A stretch of 64,000 bases of DNA from Roseburia hominis (GCA_040702975.1 CP159990.1:1488001-1552000); one strand, 5' to 3'. Positions 35,027 through 45,000 are shown, counted from the stretch's first letter. Translations and numbers: made by a program. The notes: generated by a model not told the origin, from the sequence alone.

Positions 35027-35509
35027 ATGAATGCTATTGGACTATATCGTACTGGGAGATGGATGTATGTGCATCACATTCCTGTCCTTCCAAAAATAAT
35101 CAAAGGAATATCCTTTCTTTTATTTAACAGTGTTGTGCCATATACGGCTGAGATTGGCAAGGAATCCAAGTTTGCATATGGTGGGATAGGCTGTGTCATT
35201 CACAGTAGAGCAAAAATAGGAGACAGAGTAATAATTGGACAGAATTCCACGATTGGTCGATCTCTCGATCCAGAAGATTTTCCGAGTATTGGAAACGATG
35301 TATATATTTCTGCGGGCGCTAGAATCATTGGAAATATCCACATTGGAAACAATGTTATAGTAGGTACAAATTCAGTAGTAAACAAAGATGTAGAGGATAA
35401 TTGCATAGTGGCAGGTGTCCCGGCAAAGGTCATTAGAAGAATTGATGTATCTGTATGGGACTTGTTGAAGAATATATCTTTCCGGGGGGGGGGTAAGTCT
35501 TCTACATAG
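35027..35509 (+). CDS. Serine-acetyltransferase-like hexapeptide acyltransferase with G10 tract
   Basis: A 160-residue left-handed beta-helix acyltransferase: IGLYRTGRWMYVHHIPVLPKII at the N-terminus, then GCVIHSRAKIGDRVIIGQNSTIG and SAGARIIGNIHIGNNVIVGTNSVV, ending VAGVPAKVI. It probably O-acetylates the polysaccharide. A run of ten Gs (35484-35493) lies close to the 3' end: with ten the protein ends RGGGKSST; one more G ends it at once; one fewer adds a tail of about 35 residues running over the beginning of the next gene's region. GGAGGG precedes ATG 35027, after a 166-nt gap. Confidence 0.85.
   Translation: MNAIGLYRTGRWMYVHHIPVLPKIIKGISFLLFNSVVPYTAEIGKESKFAYGGIGCVIHSRAKIGDRVIIGQNSTIGRSLDPEDFPSIGNDVYISAGARIIGNIHIGNNVIVGTNSVVNKDVEDNCIVAGVPAKVIRRIDVSVWDLLKNISFRGGGKSST
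35484..35493 (+). repeat. G10 homopolymer tract
   Basis: Ten consecutive Gs inside the 3' end of the acyltransferase gene, in otherwise AT-rich surroundings. Tracts of this length slip readily in replication and are typical of contingency genes. The length may also vary by sequencing error. Confidence 0.9.
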
Positions 35510-35661
35510 TTTTTTTGTAAGAGACATACATTTTATATTTGCAGATGGCATACGAAAACCTTTTTTGAATACGAGAGGAGGTTTGTGTTATGCGGCTTGA
35601 TGATTGTTCCTATGAAGCGCTTTATCCAGTAATTGAATTAATGCTAAACGAGGTGAGGGCA

Positions 35662-36771
35662 ATGCGTACCTGCTTTTTACTAACGCATATTCCTAATCCC
35701 AGAATAAATAAGCGTATTGCCGTTTTTAAGCATGTTGGTGAAACAAAAGTAATCTGTACAAGAAGATCAAGTCAGAATATTTGGGAACCGATCCAGGATG
35801 TCGAACATATTATTTTTGACATTGATTTGCCAAGTGCAAAACATATAATAAAACGGTATGTAGTATCTCAGGATTTCCAGAAGAAGGCACTTGATAAACT
35901 AAAAGAAATAATGCCTAATGTCATATATGCTGAAGGTTTGGATTCACTGATAATCGCAGGAAAATATAAAAGAGATCATAACGTCAAAATAATATTTGAA
36001 GTCGCTGATCTGAGGGAAAACTATATTGTAAAACCGAAAAAAACAATTGATAGGATAATTACGAATGCTCTTCTGAAAAAAGAAAAGACGGCGTTCGAGA
36101 ATGTAGACTATCTAGTAGTTACGTCACCCAAATTTTATGACATGCACTATAAAAATATGATACCGGAAGAGAAAATGCTATTTATACCTAATGCTCCTGA
36201 TACAGAGGTCTTTAGCAACTATAAGAAAAAAGAAGGCGGTGCATTTACAATTGGTTTTATAGGTGGGATAAGATATCTCAAGCAGATGAAGATGCTTGTT
36301 GATGTGGCAGATGAAGTTGGATTTAGCGTTCTATTTGCCGGGGCAGGTGGTACATCTTCTGAATACGATGAGATACGAGAATACTGTGAAGGAAGAGAGA
36401 ATATTATTTTCACTGGAAAATATAATTATGACACTGAGATTGCTGAATTGTATGGAAAGGTAGATTGCGTATTCTCAGTTTATGATGCCGACAATCCAAA
36501 TGTTAGAATAGCATTGCCTAATAAGTTGTATGAATCGATTATTTGTGAGCTTCCGATAATTGTAGCAAAAGGGACCTATGTATCAGAACTAGTTGAGCAA
36601 TATGGCGTTGGGGTTTCGGTATCGCACGAGGACAAAAATGATTTAATACAAGTTATGCGTCGCATGAAAGATGATTCGCAGTATCGGCTTATATTTGTTA
36701 ATAAATGTAAAGAATACAAGGAAAGCCAAAGTAGTTTTGCTACAATGAAGGAACTAGAAAATATAGTATAA
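35662..36771 (+). CDS. Glycosyltransferase family 4
   Basis: A 369-residue GT-B transferase from ATG 35662 (MRTCFLLTHIPNPRINKRI), which has GAGGTGAGG close upstream and matches the usual family start. The donor domain includes FTIGFIGGIRYLKQMKMLVDVA, ENIIFTGKYNYDTEIAELY and LPNKLYESIICELPIIVAKGTYVSEL. The frame is open to an ATG at 35590, which would add 24 residues that do not look like a GT start; they may be the relic of another gene. Specificity unknown. Confidence 0.82.
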   Translation: MRTCFLLTHIPNPRINKRIAVFKHVGETKVICTRRSSQNIWEPIQDVEHIIFDIDLPSAKHIIKRYVVSQDFQKKALDKLKEIMPNVIYAEGLDSLIIAGKYKRDHNVKIIFEVADLRENYIVKPKKTIDRIITNALLKKEKTAFENVDYLVVTSPKFYDMHYKNMIPEEKMLFIPNAPDTEVFSNYKKKEGGAFTIGFIGGIRYLKQMKMLVDVADEVGFSVLFAGAGGTSSEYDEIREYCEGRENIIFTGKYNYDTEIAELYGKVDCVFSVYDADNPNVRIALPNKLYESIICELPIIVAKGTYVSELVEQYGVGVSVSHEDKNDLIQVMRRMKDDSQYRLIFVNKCKEYKESQSSFATMKELENIV

Positions 36772-36790
36772 GAAAGATAAGGAATTGAAA

Positions 36791-37945
36791 ATGGTAAACA
36801 ATAATCGTGTCCTTGTGATTAAGCTTTCCCCAGTCAGGGGATTAAACTCATCTATGATGAGGGCTTTAGCGGCAGTGAAGGGACTTGTGGAGAAAGGGTT
36901 CAAAGTAGATCTGCTTACGCTTCAGGCAAGCGCATCGCATGTTTTGAGTGAAAAAGAATATGACTTTATGGACAGGGTGAATGTTATTTATGCTAATCCG
37001 AACAGAACATATAGTTCTCTTGTAGCCTATTCCAACAATAGTCTAAAGCAAAAAATTGTGAATTTTCTTCGCAAGCTGTATCATACTTTTTCAGTGTTTG
37101 ACTATTCAACGTCAATTGCTAAGAAAATAAAGATTGATATTCTGCCACAGCGTGAGTATGAATATGTGCTTGCAGTATCAGATCCGAAAACGACACATAT
37201 TGCAGCACAAAAACTAATCAAACAGGGACTAAAATGTAATAAGCTTATAGAGTACTGGGGTGATCCACTGTATGGAGATATAACACTTAAATCAATCTAT
37301 CCGGCGTTTGTATATAAAAACATAGAGAAAAGATTTCTTGGCATAGCGGATAAGATAGTATATACTTCCCCGTTTACCTTAAGAGAAGAGCAGAGGCTAT
37401 ATCCGAAGCTAAGAGAAAAGATGATTTTTACTCCTACAGCTTATTTGGAAGAGAGAATCCTTCCCGCAAGAAGTGGAAAATATACAGTGGGGTATTATGG
37501 TGCATATCCATCCAATATCAGAAACATAGTTCCTTTATATGATGCGGGTAAGAATATGAAAGAATTGATAGATTTAAAGATTGTAGGCAACTCTGACCTA
37601 TCATTGAAGAATACGAATAATATTGAAGTTTATCCTCGAGGTGACATTAGTGATTTCGAAGATATAACTGATCTTTTCGTGTGCATTTTAAACAAAAATG
37701 GTACGCAAATACCTGGAAAGCTATATCACTATGCGGCATATAATAGACCCATTCTAGTGATTGAGGATGGCGACCACACCGATGAAATGCATGATTTCAT
37801 TTGTTCATTTAATCGTTATTATACGTGCAAAAATAATTCAGAAGATATAGTAACCTGTATAAAACAAATTATGGGGTCAGATGAGCAGTGGATGCCATTT
37901 ACCGAAATGAATTCATTGCACGTTATTAGTACTATATTGGAATAA
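36791..37945 (+). CDS. Glycosyltransferase (GT-B fold, family unassigned)
   Basis: A 384-residue protein with GT-B features: an N-terminal LVIKLSPVRGLNSSMMRALAAVKGLVEKG segment, a linker LIEYWGDPLYGD, and a donor half with YTVGYYGAYPSNIRNIVPLYDA and GTQIPGKLYHYAAYNRPILVIED, the last corresponding to the nucleotide-sugar loop. Amino-acid content is Lys/Asn/Ile rich like the following genes. ATG 36791 is preferred over an upstream TTG. Probably adds one residue of the repeat unit; donor and linkage are unknown. Confidence 0.75.
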   Translation: MVNNNRVLVIKLSPVRGLNSSMMRALAAVKGLVEKGFKVDLLTLQASASHVLSEKEYDFMDRVNVIYANPNRTYSSLVAYSNNSLKQKIVNFLRKLYHTFSVFDYSTSIAKKIKIDILPQREYEYVLAVSDPKTTHIAAQKLIKQGLKCNKLIEYWGDPLYGDITLKSIYPAFVYKNIEKRFLGIADKIVYTSPFTLREEQRLYPKLREKMIFTPTAYLEERILPARSGKYTVGYYGAYPSNIRNIVPLYDAGKNMKELIDLKIVGNSDLSLKNTNNIEVYPRGDISDFEDITDLFVCILNKNGTQIPGKLYHYAAYNRPILVIEDGDHTDEMHDFICSFNRYYTCKNNSEDIVTCIKQIMGSDEQWMPFTEMNSLHVISTILE

Positions 37946-37984
37946 TTAAATTATATATATTATTCTGGTTCTGTGAGGGAGAAA

Positions 37985-39421
37985 ATGGAAGTAACGAAGG
38001 TTCCACCTAGAGCATTACTGCTAGCTTCATTGTGTTTTATAGTTTCAATTTATATAGGGGTCAGTCAAGTTCCAAATAGCGGTTTGTCGTTGCTATTTTT
38101 ACTTCCCCTAGTTTTTGCAGTCACAATATTATTCTTCTATCAGGAGTATTCTTATTGTAGGAACAGTTTTGGATTAATTATATTATACGGTTCTGCATTT
38201 GTTAGATATATTGTATCTCCTGTACTGATTGTCGTTAGTCAATCTACTGTTTCAACAATCCATGCAAATGATAGCGACTATTTTTATGCAGTGATTGTTG
38301 AAGTATTTGAATTACTAATTACGATGATTGTTATAAAATTTGTCTGGCCAAAGCATCTTAGAAAAAAAGAACAAGCTATAATTAATAATCAGTACGACCC
38401 CGACTCTATTACTTTTCATCTATCATGGTCTGGTTTTGGGTTTGTAGTTTTGTTGATAGGTCTTGTGGTCATGAGAGGGCATATTGATAATATTTTTTCA
38501 CATCTCTCCACATGGTTTTATAGAGTTGACAATCATGAAAGTGTGTATGGATACGATATGATGGCGTTTAATATCGTAAAAACGGCGCTGTTTTTAGTTT
38601 TAATCTCAGGAATGAAATATCTTTATGACAGGACTTCTCAAAAGAGTATTCCAGTTATTATCGCGCTTGCATTAGGTATTATGAATACAATGCTCTTTGA
38701 GTATAGAGAACGTACTGATTTAGCTGTTTTAGTGATTGCGACTTTTTTTGTGTTAAGCTATGCTTTTCCGAAAAGTAAAAAGATGCTTGGAGTTATTTTT
38801 GGGGTAGGAGGAGTAGTATTGGTGGCCTTTGTATTTATGGAGGGCACACTGCGCTACGAGGCAGGCTCTTCTTTTTCATCAGTAAATATTTCTGATTATT
38901 CTAAGATGGCAGAGCTTTATACTACAGGTCCATCAATTATAGCTAATGCGCATATGAATTATGATGTAATGCGTGAATCTATGTCGTTTATGACTTTTGC
39001 AAAGGATGTAGTGAAGAGTTTTGACCCTTTTTCAACACTCCCATTTTTAAGATTTATATTAAATTCTGTTTCCAGTAATCTCAGTTCTGTTGAACTGTAT
39101 GTTTCTTCAATTCGCGGGCTGGCTTATATAATTCCAAACCATAGTCTCGCTGCTTTATATGTCGGGGATGTATTATGTTGGATTCTTGAACCGGTATTTG
39201 TTATTTTAAATGTCAAATTGCTGGGGTGGTTTGAACGAAAAATATATTCAATTAGCGATTTGGCGCAGGTTTACGCAATAATAAGTATTGTGACCATGGT
39301 CGCTATGGGAGTTTTTTGTAATAATTTCCAATTGATGCTACATAGTTTCAGTAGTTTGCCTTTATGGCTACTTATGTTCTCATATGTGAATAATATTGGT
39401 AACAGGGTTAGACTTTTATAA
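37985..39421 (+). CDS. wzy: Oligosaccharide repeat-unit polymerase (Wzy)
   Basis: A very hydrophobic 478-residue protein with about 10-12 membrane segments and a larger central loop with charged residues (FEYRERTDLAVLVIA... then FMEGTLRYEAGSS), the usual Wzy shape. An Arg-rich periplasmic segment near the middle is typical of Wzy catalytic loops. Wzy joins lipid-linked repeat units on the outer face of the membrane. GAGGGAG lies before ATG 37985; an in-frame GTG at 37973 is an alternative. DNA here is clearly AT-rich. Family identity rests on topology and neighbours. Confidence 0.78.
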   Translation: MEVTKVPPRALLLASLCFIVSIYIGVSQVPNSGLSLLFLLPLVFAVTILFFYQEYSYCRNSFGLIILYGSAFVRYIVSPVLIVVSQSTVSTIHANDSDYFYAVIVEVFELLITMIVIKFVWPKHLRKKEQAIINNQYDPDSITFHLSWSGFGFVVLLIGLVVMRGHIDNIFSHLSTWFYRVDNHESVYGYDMMAFNIVKTALFLVLISGMKYLYDRTSQKSIPVIIALALGIMNTMLFEYRERTDLAVLVIATFFVLSYAFPKSKKMLGVIFGVGGVVLVAFVFMEGTLRYEAGSSFSSVNISDYSKMAELYTTGPSIIANAHMNYDVMRESMSFMTFAKDVVKSFDPFSTLPFLRFILNSVSSNLSSVELYVSSIRGLAYIIPNHSLAALYVGDVLCWILEPVFVILNVKLLGWFERKIYSISDLAQVYAIISIVTMVAMGVFCNNFQLMLHSFSSLPLWLLMFSYVNNIGNRVRLL

Positions 39422-39441
39422 AAGAATGAAGAGTGGGAAAA

Positions 39442-40731
39442 ATGAATAATATAATGAAGATGCTTTTTAAACTATTGACCAGACTGAAGGAAAAAGGCTT
39501 CTTTCATATTTTTGGATCAAGCACTATTAATAAAATAATTGGGTTTGCTAGTACATGGGTTATTGTACGCATTGTAAGCAAGCCAGAGTATGGAGTATAT
39601 TCTTATGCGCATAATCTCTATTCCTTCTTCCTGATTCTTAGTGGAATGGGGATAATGTCTGCATTTTTGCAACTGGGTAGTGAAACAACGAATGATTCAG
39701 AAAAAGAGCGTCTGTATCGCTTTAGTTTGAGGTTTGGTTTAGTCGTCAATATTTTTCTTGCGGTACTTATTATTATTGTTGGTTTGTTTATTCCTATACA
39801 TTTCGAAGGTGCAGGCAATTTATTTGCACTAATGGCTGGGTTGCCCATCGTAGTCTTGGTAAATGAATTACAACTTACATATTTACGTATTAACACAAGA
39901 AATGTAGAGTATTCAACAATAAATACGCTTAACAGTATATTGATATTCATACTGTCTTGTGCTTTGGCTTATTTATTGAAATCACCTGGCTTGGTTCTGG
40001 CAGCCTATACTGCACACATTGTTTCTATAGTTATAACGTCAAAAAAGTTTGGTGTGGGAATTAATTTTTCTAATTGTTCGCTTCCACACGAAACAAGAAA
40101 AAATCTATTTTCAATTGCTTCAATTTCTATGGTCAATAATGGGCTGAGCAAATTGATGTATCTTTTGGATATTTTTGTTCTAGGCTATTTTGTAATAGAT
40201 AGTGAGGTAATTGCTTCATATAAGATTGCCACCAATATTCCAACTGCTCTTCAGTTTATTCCACAAGCGGTAATGGTATTTTTGTATCCTTATTTTGCAA
40301 GAAACAAGGATAATAAAGAATGGCTTCTCAAAAATTACAGGCATATAATGCTTTTCTGGGGATTGTTTAATCTTGCAGTATCAGTTTTCATGGTAGCTTT
40401 TGCCAAACCAATAATTGTGTTGTTTTTTGGAAAACAGTATCTTGATGCTTTAGTGCCTTTCAGAATTCTTAGCTGTAGCTACTTTTTTTCGGCAACTTTT
40501 CGATCAATAGCTGGGAATCTATTAATAACACAAAGAAAGCTGAAATTTAATTTATTAGTTTCGATATTTGCTAGTGCAATGAACACTATACTTAACGTAT
40601 TTATGATTCGCGCATGGGAGTCGATTGGAGCGGCTTTAGCAACACTTATTACGGTAATCGTGTCAGGATTTATTAGCACATCGTATTTAATTTATGTTTT
40701 TAGAACGAAAGAAAAGAAGGAGCAAATATGA
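39442..40731 (+). CDS. wzx: Repeat-unit flippase (Wzx, polysaccharide transporter family)
   Basis: A 429-residue MOP-superfamily protein with about 12 membrane segments. It starts with the usual cytoplasmic helix and IFGSSTINKIIGFASTWVIVRIVSKPEYGVYSYA, a hallmark of Wzx/PST proteins, and later LSKLMYLLDIFVLGYFVIDSEVIASYKIA and FPFRILSCSYFFSA-like segments. It flips the undecaprenyl-linked repeat unit outward for Wzy. ATG 39442 is chosen over a GTG nine bases upstream. Its stop overlaps the next ATG by 4 nt. Confidence 0.88.
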   Translation: MNNIMKMLFKLLTRLKEKGFFHIFGSSTINKIIGFASTWVIVRIVSKPEYGVYSYAHNLYSFFLILSGMGIMSAFLQLGSETTNDSEKERLYRFSLRFGLVVNIFLAVLIIIVGLFIPIHFEGAGNLFALMAGLPIVVLVNELQLTYLRINTRNVEYSTINTLNSILIFILSCALAYLLKSPGLVLAAYTAHIVSIVITSKKFGVGINFSNCSLPHETRKNLFSIASISMVNNGLSKLMYLLDIFVLGYFVIDSEVIASYKIATNIPTALQFIPQAVMVFLYPYFARNKDNKEWLLKNYRHIMLFWGLFNLAVSVFMVAFAKPIIVLFFGKQYLDALVPFRILSCSYFFSATFRSIAGNLLITQRKLKFNLLVSIFASAMNTILNVFMIRAWESIGAALATLITVIVSGFISTSYLIYVFRTKEKKEQI

Positions 40732-41834
40732 AGGCTTTAGTACTTGGAAATATTAATTCCAAATGGGTAAAAGAATATATTGAATATGTACTTCTTCCTC
40801 TCGGTCATAGCATTACTGTGTTGGGAAATGTACAAAACTGTAAGTATAAAGATTTTTATCTTGGAAATAGCATAACGATAAATAAAGAGGTCAAAGCAAG
40901 GGGGATAATAGGGCGAATTCCGTTTTTGCGGGTGATAAGCAGTTCTTCTCGTATTGTAAATAGAAATCATTGGGATACGTACGATGTCATTATAAATATG
41001 TTTGTAAACTATAGAGATTTACGGATATGTAAAAAAATTAGGTCTTCAAACAGCAAGATTATATTGTATTATACCGGAAGTGATCTGTTAAGAAAAAATA
41101 AGTTACAGCTATGGATTAATCGCGCGCTTATTCCTGATCCAGATTATATAGTTGTTGGCAGTAGCACACTTGCTGAGGCTATGAAGAATAAGTATCCGCT
41201 TGATACAGAATTCGAGATTATTAGATTTGGCATATCTGCATTTGAAAGTTTAGACAATTACAAGAATGATAAACATCCTGCATTATCAAATAATTGCTTT
41301 TGCATTGGATATAGTGGAGTCCGGGAGCATAATCACATTGATGTTATTAACATTTTTGATAAAATACCAAGTGACTTAAAAAAAGAGATAAAGTTAGTTG
41401 TACCAATGACGTACGCAGCAACTCAAGAATATATTGAGGAGGTTAAATTGAAGCTTGATAGAACAGGCATAAAATATAATCTTCCGACACATTTCATGGA
41501 TAATGATGCCATGGCTGAAATGTGGAGTGGTATTAATTTTTTCATAAATGCTCAAACAACAGATAGCTTATCCGCAAGTGTACTTGAGGCATTATATGCT
41601 GGTGCGGTTCTTGTTAATGCTGCGTGGCTTGATTATCCGGAGTATAAGGAATTTGGCATTAAATATCTTAGATTTAATAGCTATGAAGAACTTTTTGATA
41701 TTTTAATTCAGGTATTAACTCAGAAGACAGACTACAGCAGTTATATCGCCTCTGCAAATCTAAAAAAATGTATGAGTTGGCAATCGGCAAAGGAGAATTG
41801 GTCGGGGCTGTTCTCTCGATTTGATAACGCATAA
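40728..41834 (+). CDS. Glycosyltransferase (GT4/GT1-like)
   Basis: A 368-residue GT-B protein: MKALVLGNINSKWVKEYIEYVLLPLGH at the start, then YDVIINMFVNYRDLRICKKIR, FCIGYSGVREHNHIDVINI in the donor half and TTDSLSASVLEALYAGAVLVNAAWLDYPEY, the loop that binds the nucleotide sugar. AT-rich like its neighbours. Overlaps wzx by ATGA. Probable role: adding one residue of the EPS repeat unit; donor unknown. Confidence 0.78.
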   Translation: MKALVLGNINSKWVKEYIEYVLLPLGHSITVLGNVQNCKYKDFYLGNSITINKEVKARGIIGRIPFLRVISSSSRIVNRNHWDTYDVIINMFVNYRDLRICKKIRSSNSKIILYYTGSDLLRKNKLQLWINRALIPDPDYIVVGSSTLAEAMKNKYPLDTEFEIIRFGISAFESLDNYKNDKHPALSNNCFCIGYSGVREHNHIDVINIFDKIPSDLKKEIKLVVPMTYAATQEYIEEVKLKLDRTGIKYNLPTHFMDNDAMAEMWSGINFFINAQTTDSLSASVLEALYAGAVLVNAAWLDYPEYKEFGIKYLRFNSYEELFDILIQVLTQKTDYSSYIASANLKKCMSWQSAKENWSGLFSRFDNA

Positions 41835-41851
41835 AGAAGAAGTGTGAAAGA

Positions 41852-43801
41852 TTGAGTCTCATAATGACATTAAAAAAAACAATAGATAAAGTATATACGC
41901 ATGCATCGATTAAAATGAAGTATGTTATAGGAAAGTTGCAGTATAAGTACATTCCTAAGCATGCAGAGAATAAGTCTAACCGTGTGGGCAAATCCATATC
42001 TCCTAATTATAAACTTAATGTTTATTTGCAGAGAAGTTTGGAAGAGATAGATGATTTAATCAAATCAAATAAAGAGCTTAAAACATTTATTTTAGAAGAA
42101 GGAGAGCGTTCCTTTAGCAATGAATGGATCATACTGAACTCTCGTCAGAAGGGGATGTATGATTTAAATAGTGGGCACTACCGGTGGACTGAAGATATTT
42201 TTACAAATTACGTATATCAAAGTTGCTTTTATATGGATGCGAGGCATCAGGTCACTGATAAAGGAACAGATATTAAAATCCCTTGGGAAATATCAAGAAT
42301 GCAGTCCTTGTTCTCACTTGCACTCGGATATAGAGCATCAAAAGATGAAAAATACGTTAGAAAGATAATAGATATTGTTCGGGATTTTCACGAATGCTGC
42401 CCTGTTGGAGACGGGGTAAATTGGAATGTGTCAATGGAAGTGGGAATTAGAATTTCAAATATTATCCTCGCATGCGAATTAATTCAGGATTCCGCATTAT
42501 TTGATGAGAACTTCAAACGTTTACTTGTTATAATTATTTATGAGCATATGAATCATATCCGTCGAAATTTAGAGAATGAAAAAGACGGTGGGAATCATTT
42601 GCTGGCAGATATTCTAGGTTTAGCGGGTACGAGTGCGGCAATGCCGTTCTTGCCAGGAGCAATTGAGTGCTCAGCGTATGCGCAAAAGATGATCTCTCAG
42701 GAACTGATGAGGCAGGTCTTACCAGATGGGGCTCATTTTGAAGGATCTGTGTCGTACCACCGCTTAGTTGGCGAAATCCTCTCTTTTTCTGTTATTGCGC
42801 AGAGTAAATTAGGTTATTCTTTAACGAATAATGAAAAAAATAGGCTTCATAAAATGGGCCAGTTCTCCTTTGACCTAAGAATGCCAAATGGTCTTGTCCC
42901 CCAGCTGGGAGATAATGATAGTGGAAGAGTGTTTCAACTTTCAACTGAAAATACGCGAGATCATGACTCGTTTATCAACCTTGTATCAATAGTAACAGAT
43001 GAAAAAATAGTTTATCCAAATAGGCAGGATGGCTATTATGTTTTTGCTCCAGTAAATACAAAGGTAGATAATACTGTCTTTTCTCGCCCGGGCGGGGATA
43101 TATGCGAATACCCTTACTTCAAATGTATTCGTGTTCAAAATGACAATGTCTTTTTGACTTTTTCTGGAATGACTCCAGAGTCATTTAACAAAGCTGGGCA
43201 TGCACATAATGACTTGTTGTCTTTTTGCTTTGCTGTTGGGGGCGAAGAGTTTATTGTTGATCCAGGTTCAGGCGAGTACACAGGTAATTTGGACATTAGA
43301 CATGCACTACGGTCGGTCAATAATCATTCTACAGTTTCAATTGACAACCTGGAACAACGCCGTGTACCTACAGATCTCGCTCAGGCATTCCAATGGAATT
43401 CTACGGCGCGATGCTCAATTGCATCTATAAAAGAACAAAACGCAATAAAGCTTAATGGTAAATGTTCATATTTTTTGACGTTCGGTAATGCTACTCATGA
43501 AAGGACTATTGATATCTATCAGAATAATAAAATATGTATCTATGACCTAGTGAGCGATATGAGTGCTGTATGTTCGCTGTCCTTGCCTATCTTTCCAGGA
43601 CGTATAATTGAAAAAGTTCAAGATACAGTTATTATTTATGGACAAGAATATACCCTGCAAATTCGAGGTTCATGGCAGTTTTCAATAATGGAATCTCTCT
43701 ATGCGGTGCAGTATAAGAAAATTGTGCCAAATCGTATTGTTCATGGTATTAGTAATACGAAAGACAACTGGATACAAATAGATATCGTAACCCAAAAGTA
43801 G
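41852..43801 (+). CDS. Heparinase II/III family protein (EPS locus copy 2)
   Basis: A 649-residue relative of the protein at 31772. Toroid domain: KIPWEISRMQSLFSLALGYRAS, NEKDGGNHLLADILGLAGTSAAMPF, DGAHFEGSVSYHRLVGEILSFS; C-terminal domain: FNKAGHAHNDLLSFCFAVGGEEFIVDPGSGEYTG and LRSVNNHSTVSIDN. The GNHLL and SYHRL motifs mirror the first copy's NNHTI and NYQRL sites, with the classic Tyr-His pair better preserved here. No signal peptide, so cytoplasmic or membrane-associated. The start is uncertain: TTG 41852 or ATG 41864, neither with a strong ribosome site. Confidence 0.85.
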   Translation: MSLIMTLKKTIDKVYTHASIKMKYVIGKLQYKYIPKHAENKSNRVGKSISPNYKLNVYLQRSLEEIDDLIKSNKELKTFILEEGERSFSNEWIILNSRQKGMYDLNSGHYRWTEDIFTNYVYQSCFYMDARHQVTDKGTDIKIPWEISRMQSLFSLALGYRASKDEKYVRKIIDIVRDFHECCPVGDGVNWNVSMEVGIRISNIILACELIQDSALFDENFKRLLVIIIYEHMNHIRRNLENEKDGGNHLLADILGLAGTSAAMPFLPGAIECSAYAQKMISQELMRQVLPDGAHFEGSVSYHRLVGEILSFSVIAQSKLGYSLTNNEKNRLHKMGQFSFDLRMPNGLVPQLGDNDSGRVFQLSTENTRDHDSFINLVSIVTDEKIVYPNRQDGYYVFAPVNTKVDNTVFSRPGGDICEYPYFKCIRVQNDNVFLTFSGMTPESFNKAGHAHNDLLSFCFAVGGEEFIVDPGSGEYTGNLDIRHALRSVNNHSTVSIDNLEQRRVPTDLAQAFQWNSTARCSIASIKEQNAIKLNGKCSYFLTFGNATHERTIDIYQNNKICIYDLVSDMSAVCSLSLPIFPGRIIEKVQDTVIIYGQEYTLQIRGSWQFSIMESLYAVQYKKIVPNRIVHGISNTKDNWIQIDIVTQK

Positions 43802-43872
43802 TCTGCAGATGTAAGCAACTATATACGATTATTCTGTTTGAAAATACTATTTCCATAATCTTAGGAGGTAAC

Positions 43873-45000
43873 ATGATAATGAAAACAGTAATGCTGGTCT
43901 TTGGCACAAGACCCGAAGCGATAAAAATGTGCCCTGTGGTTAATGAATTGAAAACTCGTCCATCTATCAAAACGGTGGTCTGCGTCACAGGCCAGCACAG
44001 ACAGATGCTTGATCAAGTTCTGACTGCGTTTAATGTGGTGCCGGATTATGATCTTTCCATTATGAAGGGCAAGCAGACACTTTTTGATATCACGACTAAC
44101 ATCTTAAACCGTATCAAAGCGGTTCTGGAAGAAGTGAGGCCAGATGTTGTTCTGGTGCATGGTGACACGAGTACAACGTTTGTAACGGCACTGGCGTGTT
44201 TTTATTTGCAGATTCCAGTGGGCCATGTGGAGGCGGGACTGCGCACTTATAATATCTACTCTCCATACCCGGAGGAATTTAACCGTCAGGCTGTGTCTAG
44301 TATCAGCCAGTATAATTTCGCACCGACAGCTCTGTCGAGGGATAATCTTTTGAAAGAAGGAAAGAAGCCGGAAACTATCTATGTAACCGGCAATACAGCA
44401 ATCGATGCACTGAAGACCACAGTGAGAGATGACTACAAGAATGAGCATCTGGATTGGGTGGCGGACAGCAGATTGATTATGATCACAGCACACAGAAGAG
44501 AAAATCTAGGCGAGCCGATGCATCATATGTTCCGGGCGATCCGTCGTGTGATGGATGAGCATCCCGATGTGAAAGCGATTTATCCCATTCATATGAATCC
44601 GGTTGTGAGGGCGGCGGCGGATGAGGAACTGAAGGGCAGCGACAGGATTCGAATCATTGAACCACTGGATGTGCTGGACTTCCATAACTTTTTATCGCGC
44701 AGCTACCTTATTCTCACAGATTCTGGCGGTATTCAGGAAGAAGCACCGAGCCTTGGAAAACCGGTATTGGTTATGCGTGATACGACGGAGAGACCGGAGG
44801 GGATTGCCGCTGGGACTCTGAAGCTGGTCGGTACGAGTGAAGATGTAATTTATAATACGTTTTCAGAGCTGCTCACAAATCAGGACAGCTATAATGTTAT
44901 GGCTCATGCATCGAATCCTTACGGGGATGGCTTTACAAGCGAAAGGATTGCGGATATACTGGAAGGAAAAGAACCGAGGAGCATTTTACTATTACGATGA
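43873..45000 (+). CDS. wecB: UDP-N-acetylglucosamine 2-epimerase (non-hydrolysing, WecB type)
   Basis: A 375-residue epimerase making UDP-ManNAc from UDP-GlcNAc. Signatures: FGTRPEAIKMCPVVNEL, VLVHGDTSTTFVTALACFYLQIPVGHVEAGLRT, ITAHRRENLGEP, and LTDSGGIQEEAPSLGKPVLVMRDTTERPEG. GGAGG precedes ATG 43873. With WecC at 33640 it supplies UDP-ManNAcA to the EPS. It is the last intact biosynthetic gene of the locus; GC content is higher than in the genes before it, suggesting a different origin. Confidence 0.95.
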   Translation: MIMKTVMLVFGTRPEAIKMCPVVNELKTRPSIKTVVCVTGQHRQMLDQVLTAFNVVPDYDLSIMKGKQTLFDITTNILNRIKAVLEEVRPDVVLVHGDTSTTFVTALACFYLQIPVGHVEAGLRTYNIYSPYPEEFNRQAVSSISQYNFAPTALSRDNLLKEGKKPETIYVTGNTAIDALKTTVRDDYKNEHLDWVADSRLIMITAHRRENLGEPMHHMFRAIRRVMDEHPDVKAIYPIHMNPVVRAAADEELKGSDRIRIIEPLDVLDFHNFLSRSYLILTDSGGIQEEAPSLGKPVLVMRDTTERPEGIAAGTLKLVGTSEDVIYNTFSELLTNQDSYNVMAHASNPYGDGFTSERIADILEGKEPRSILLLR

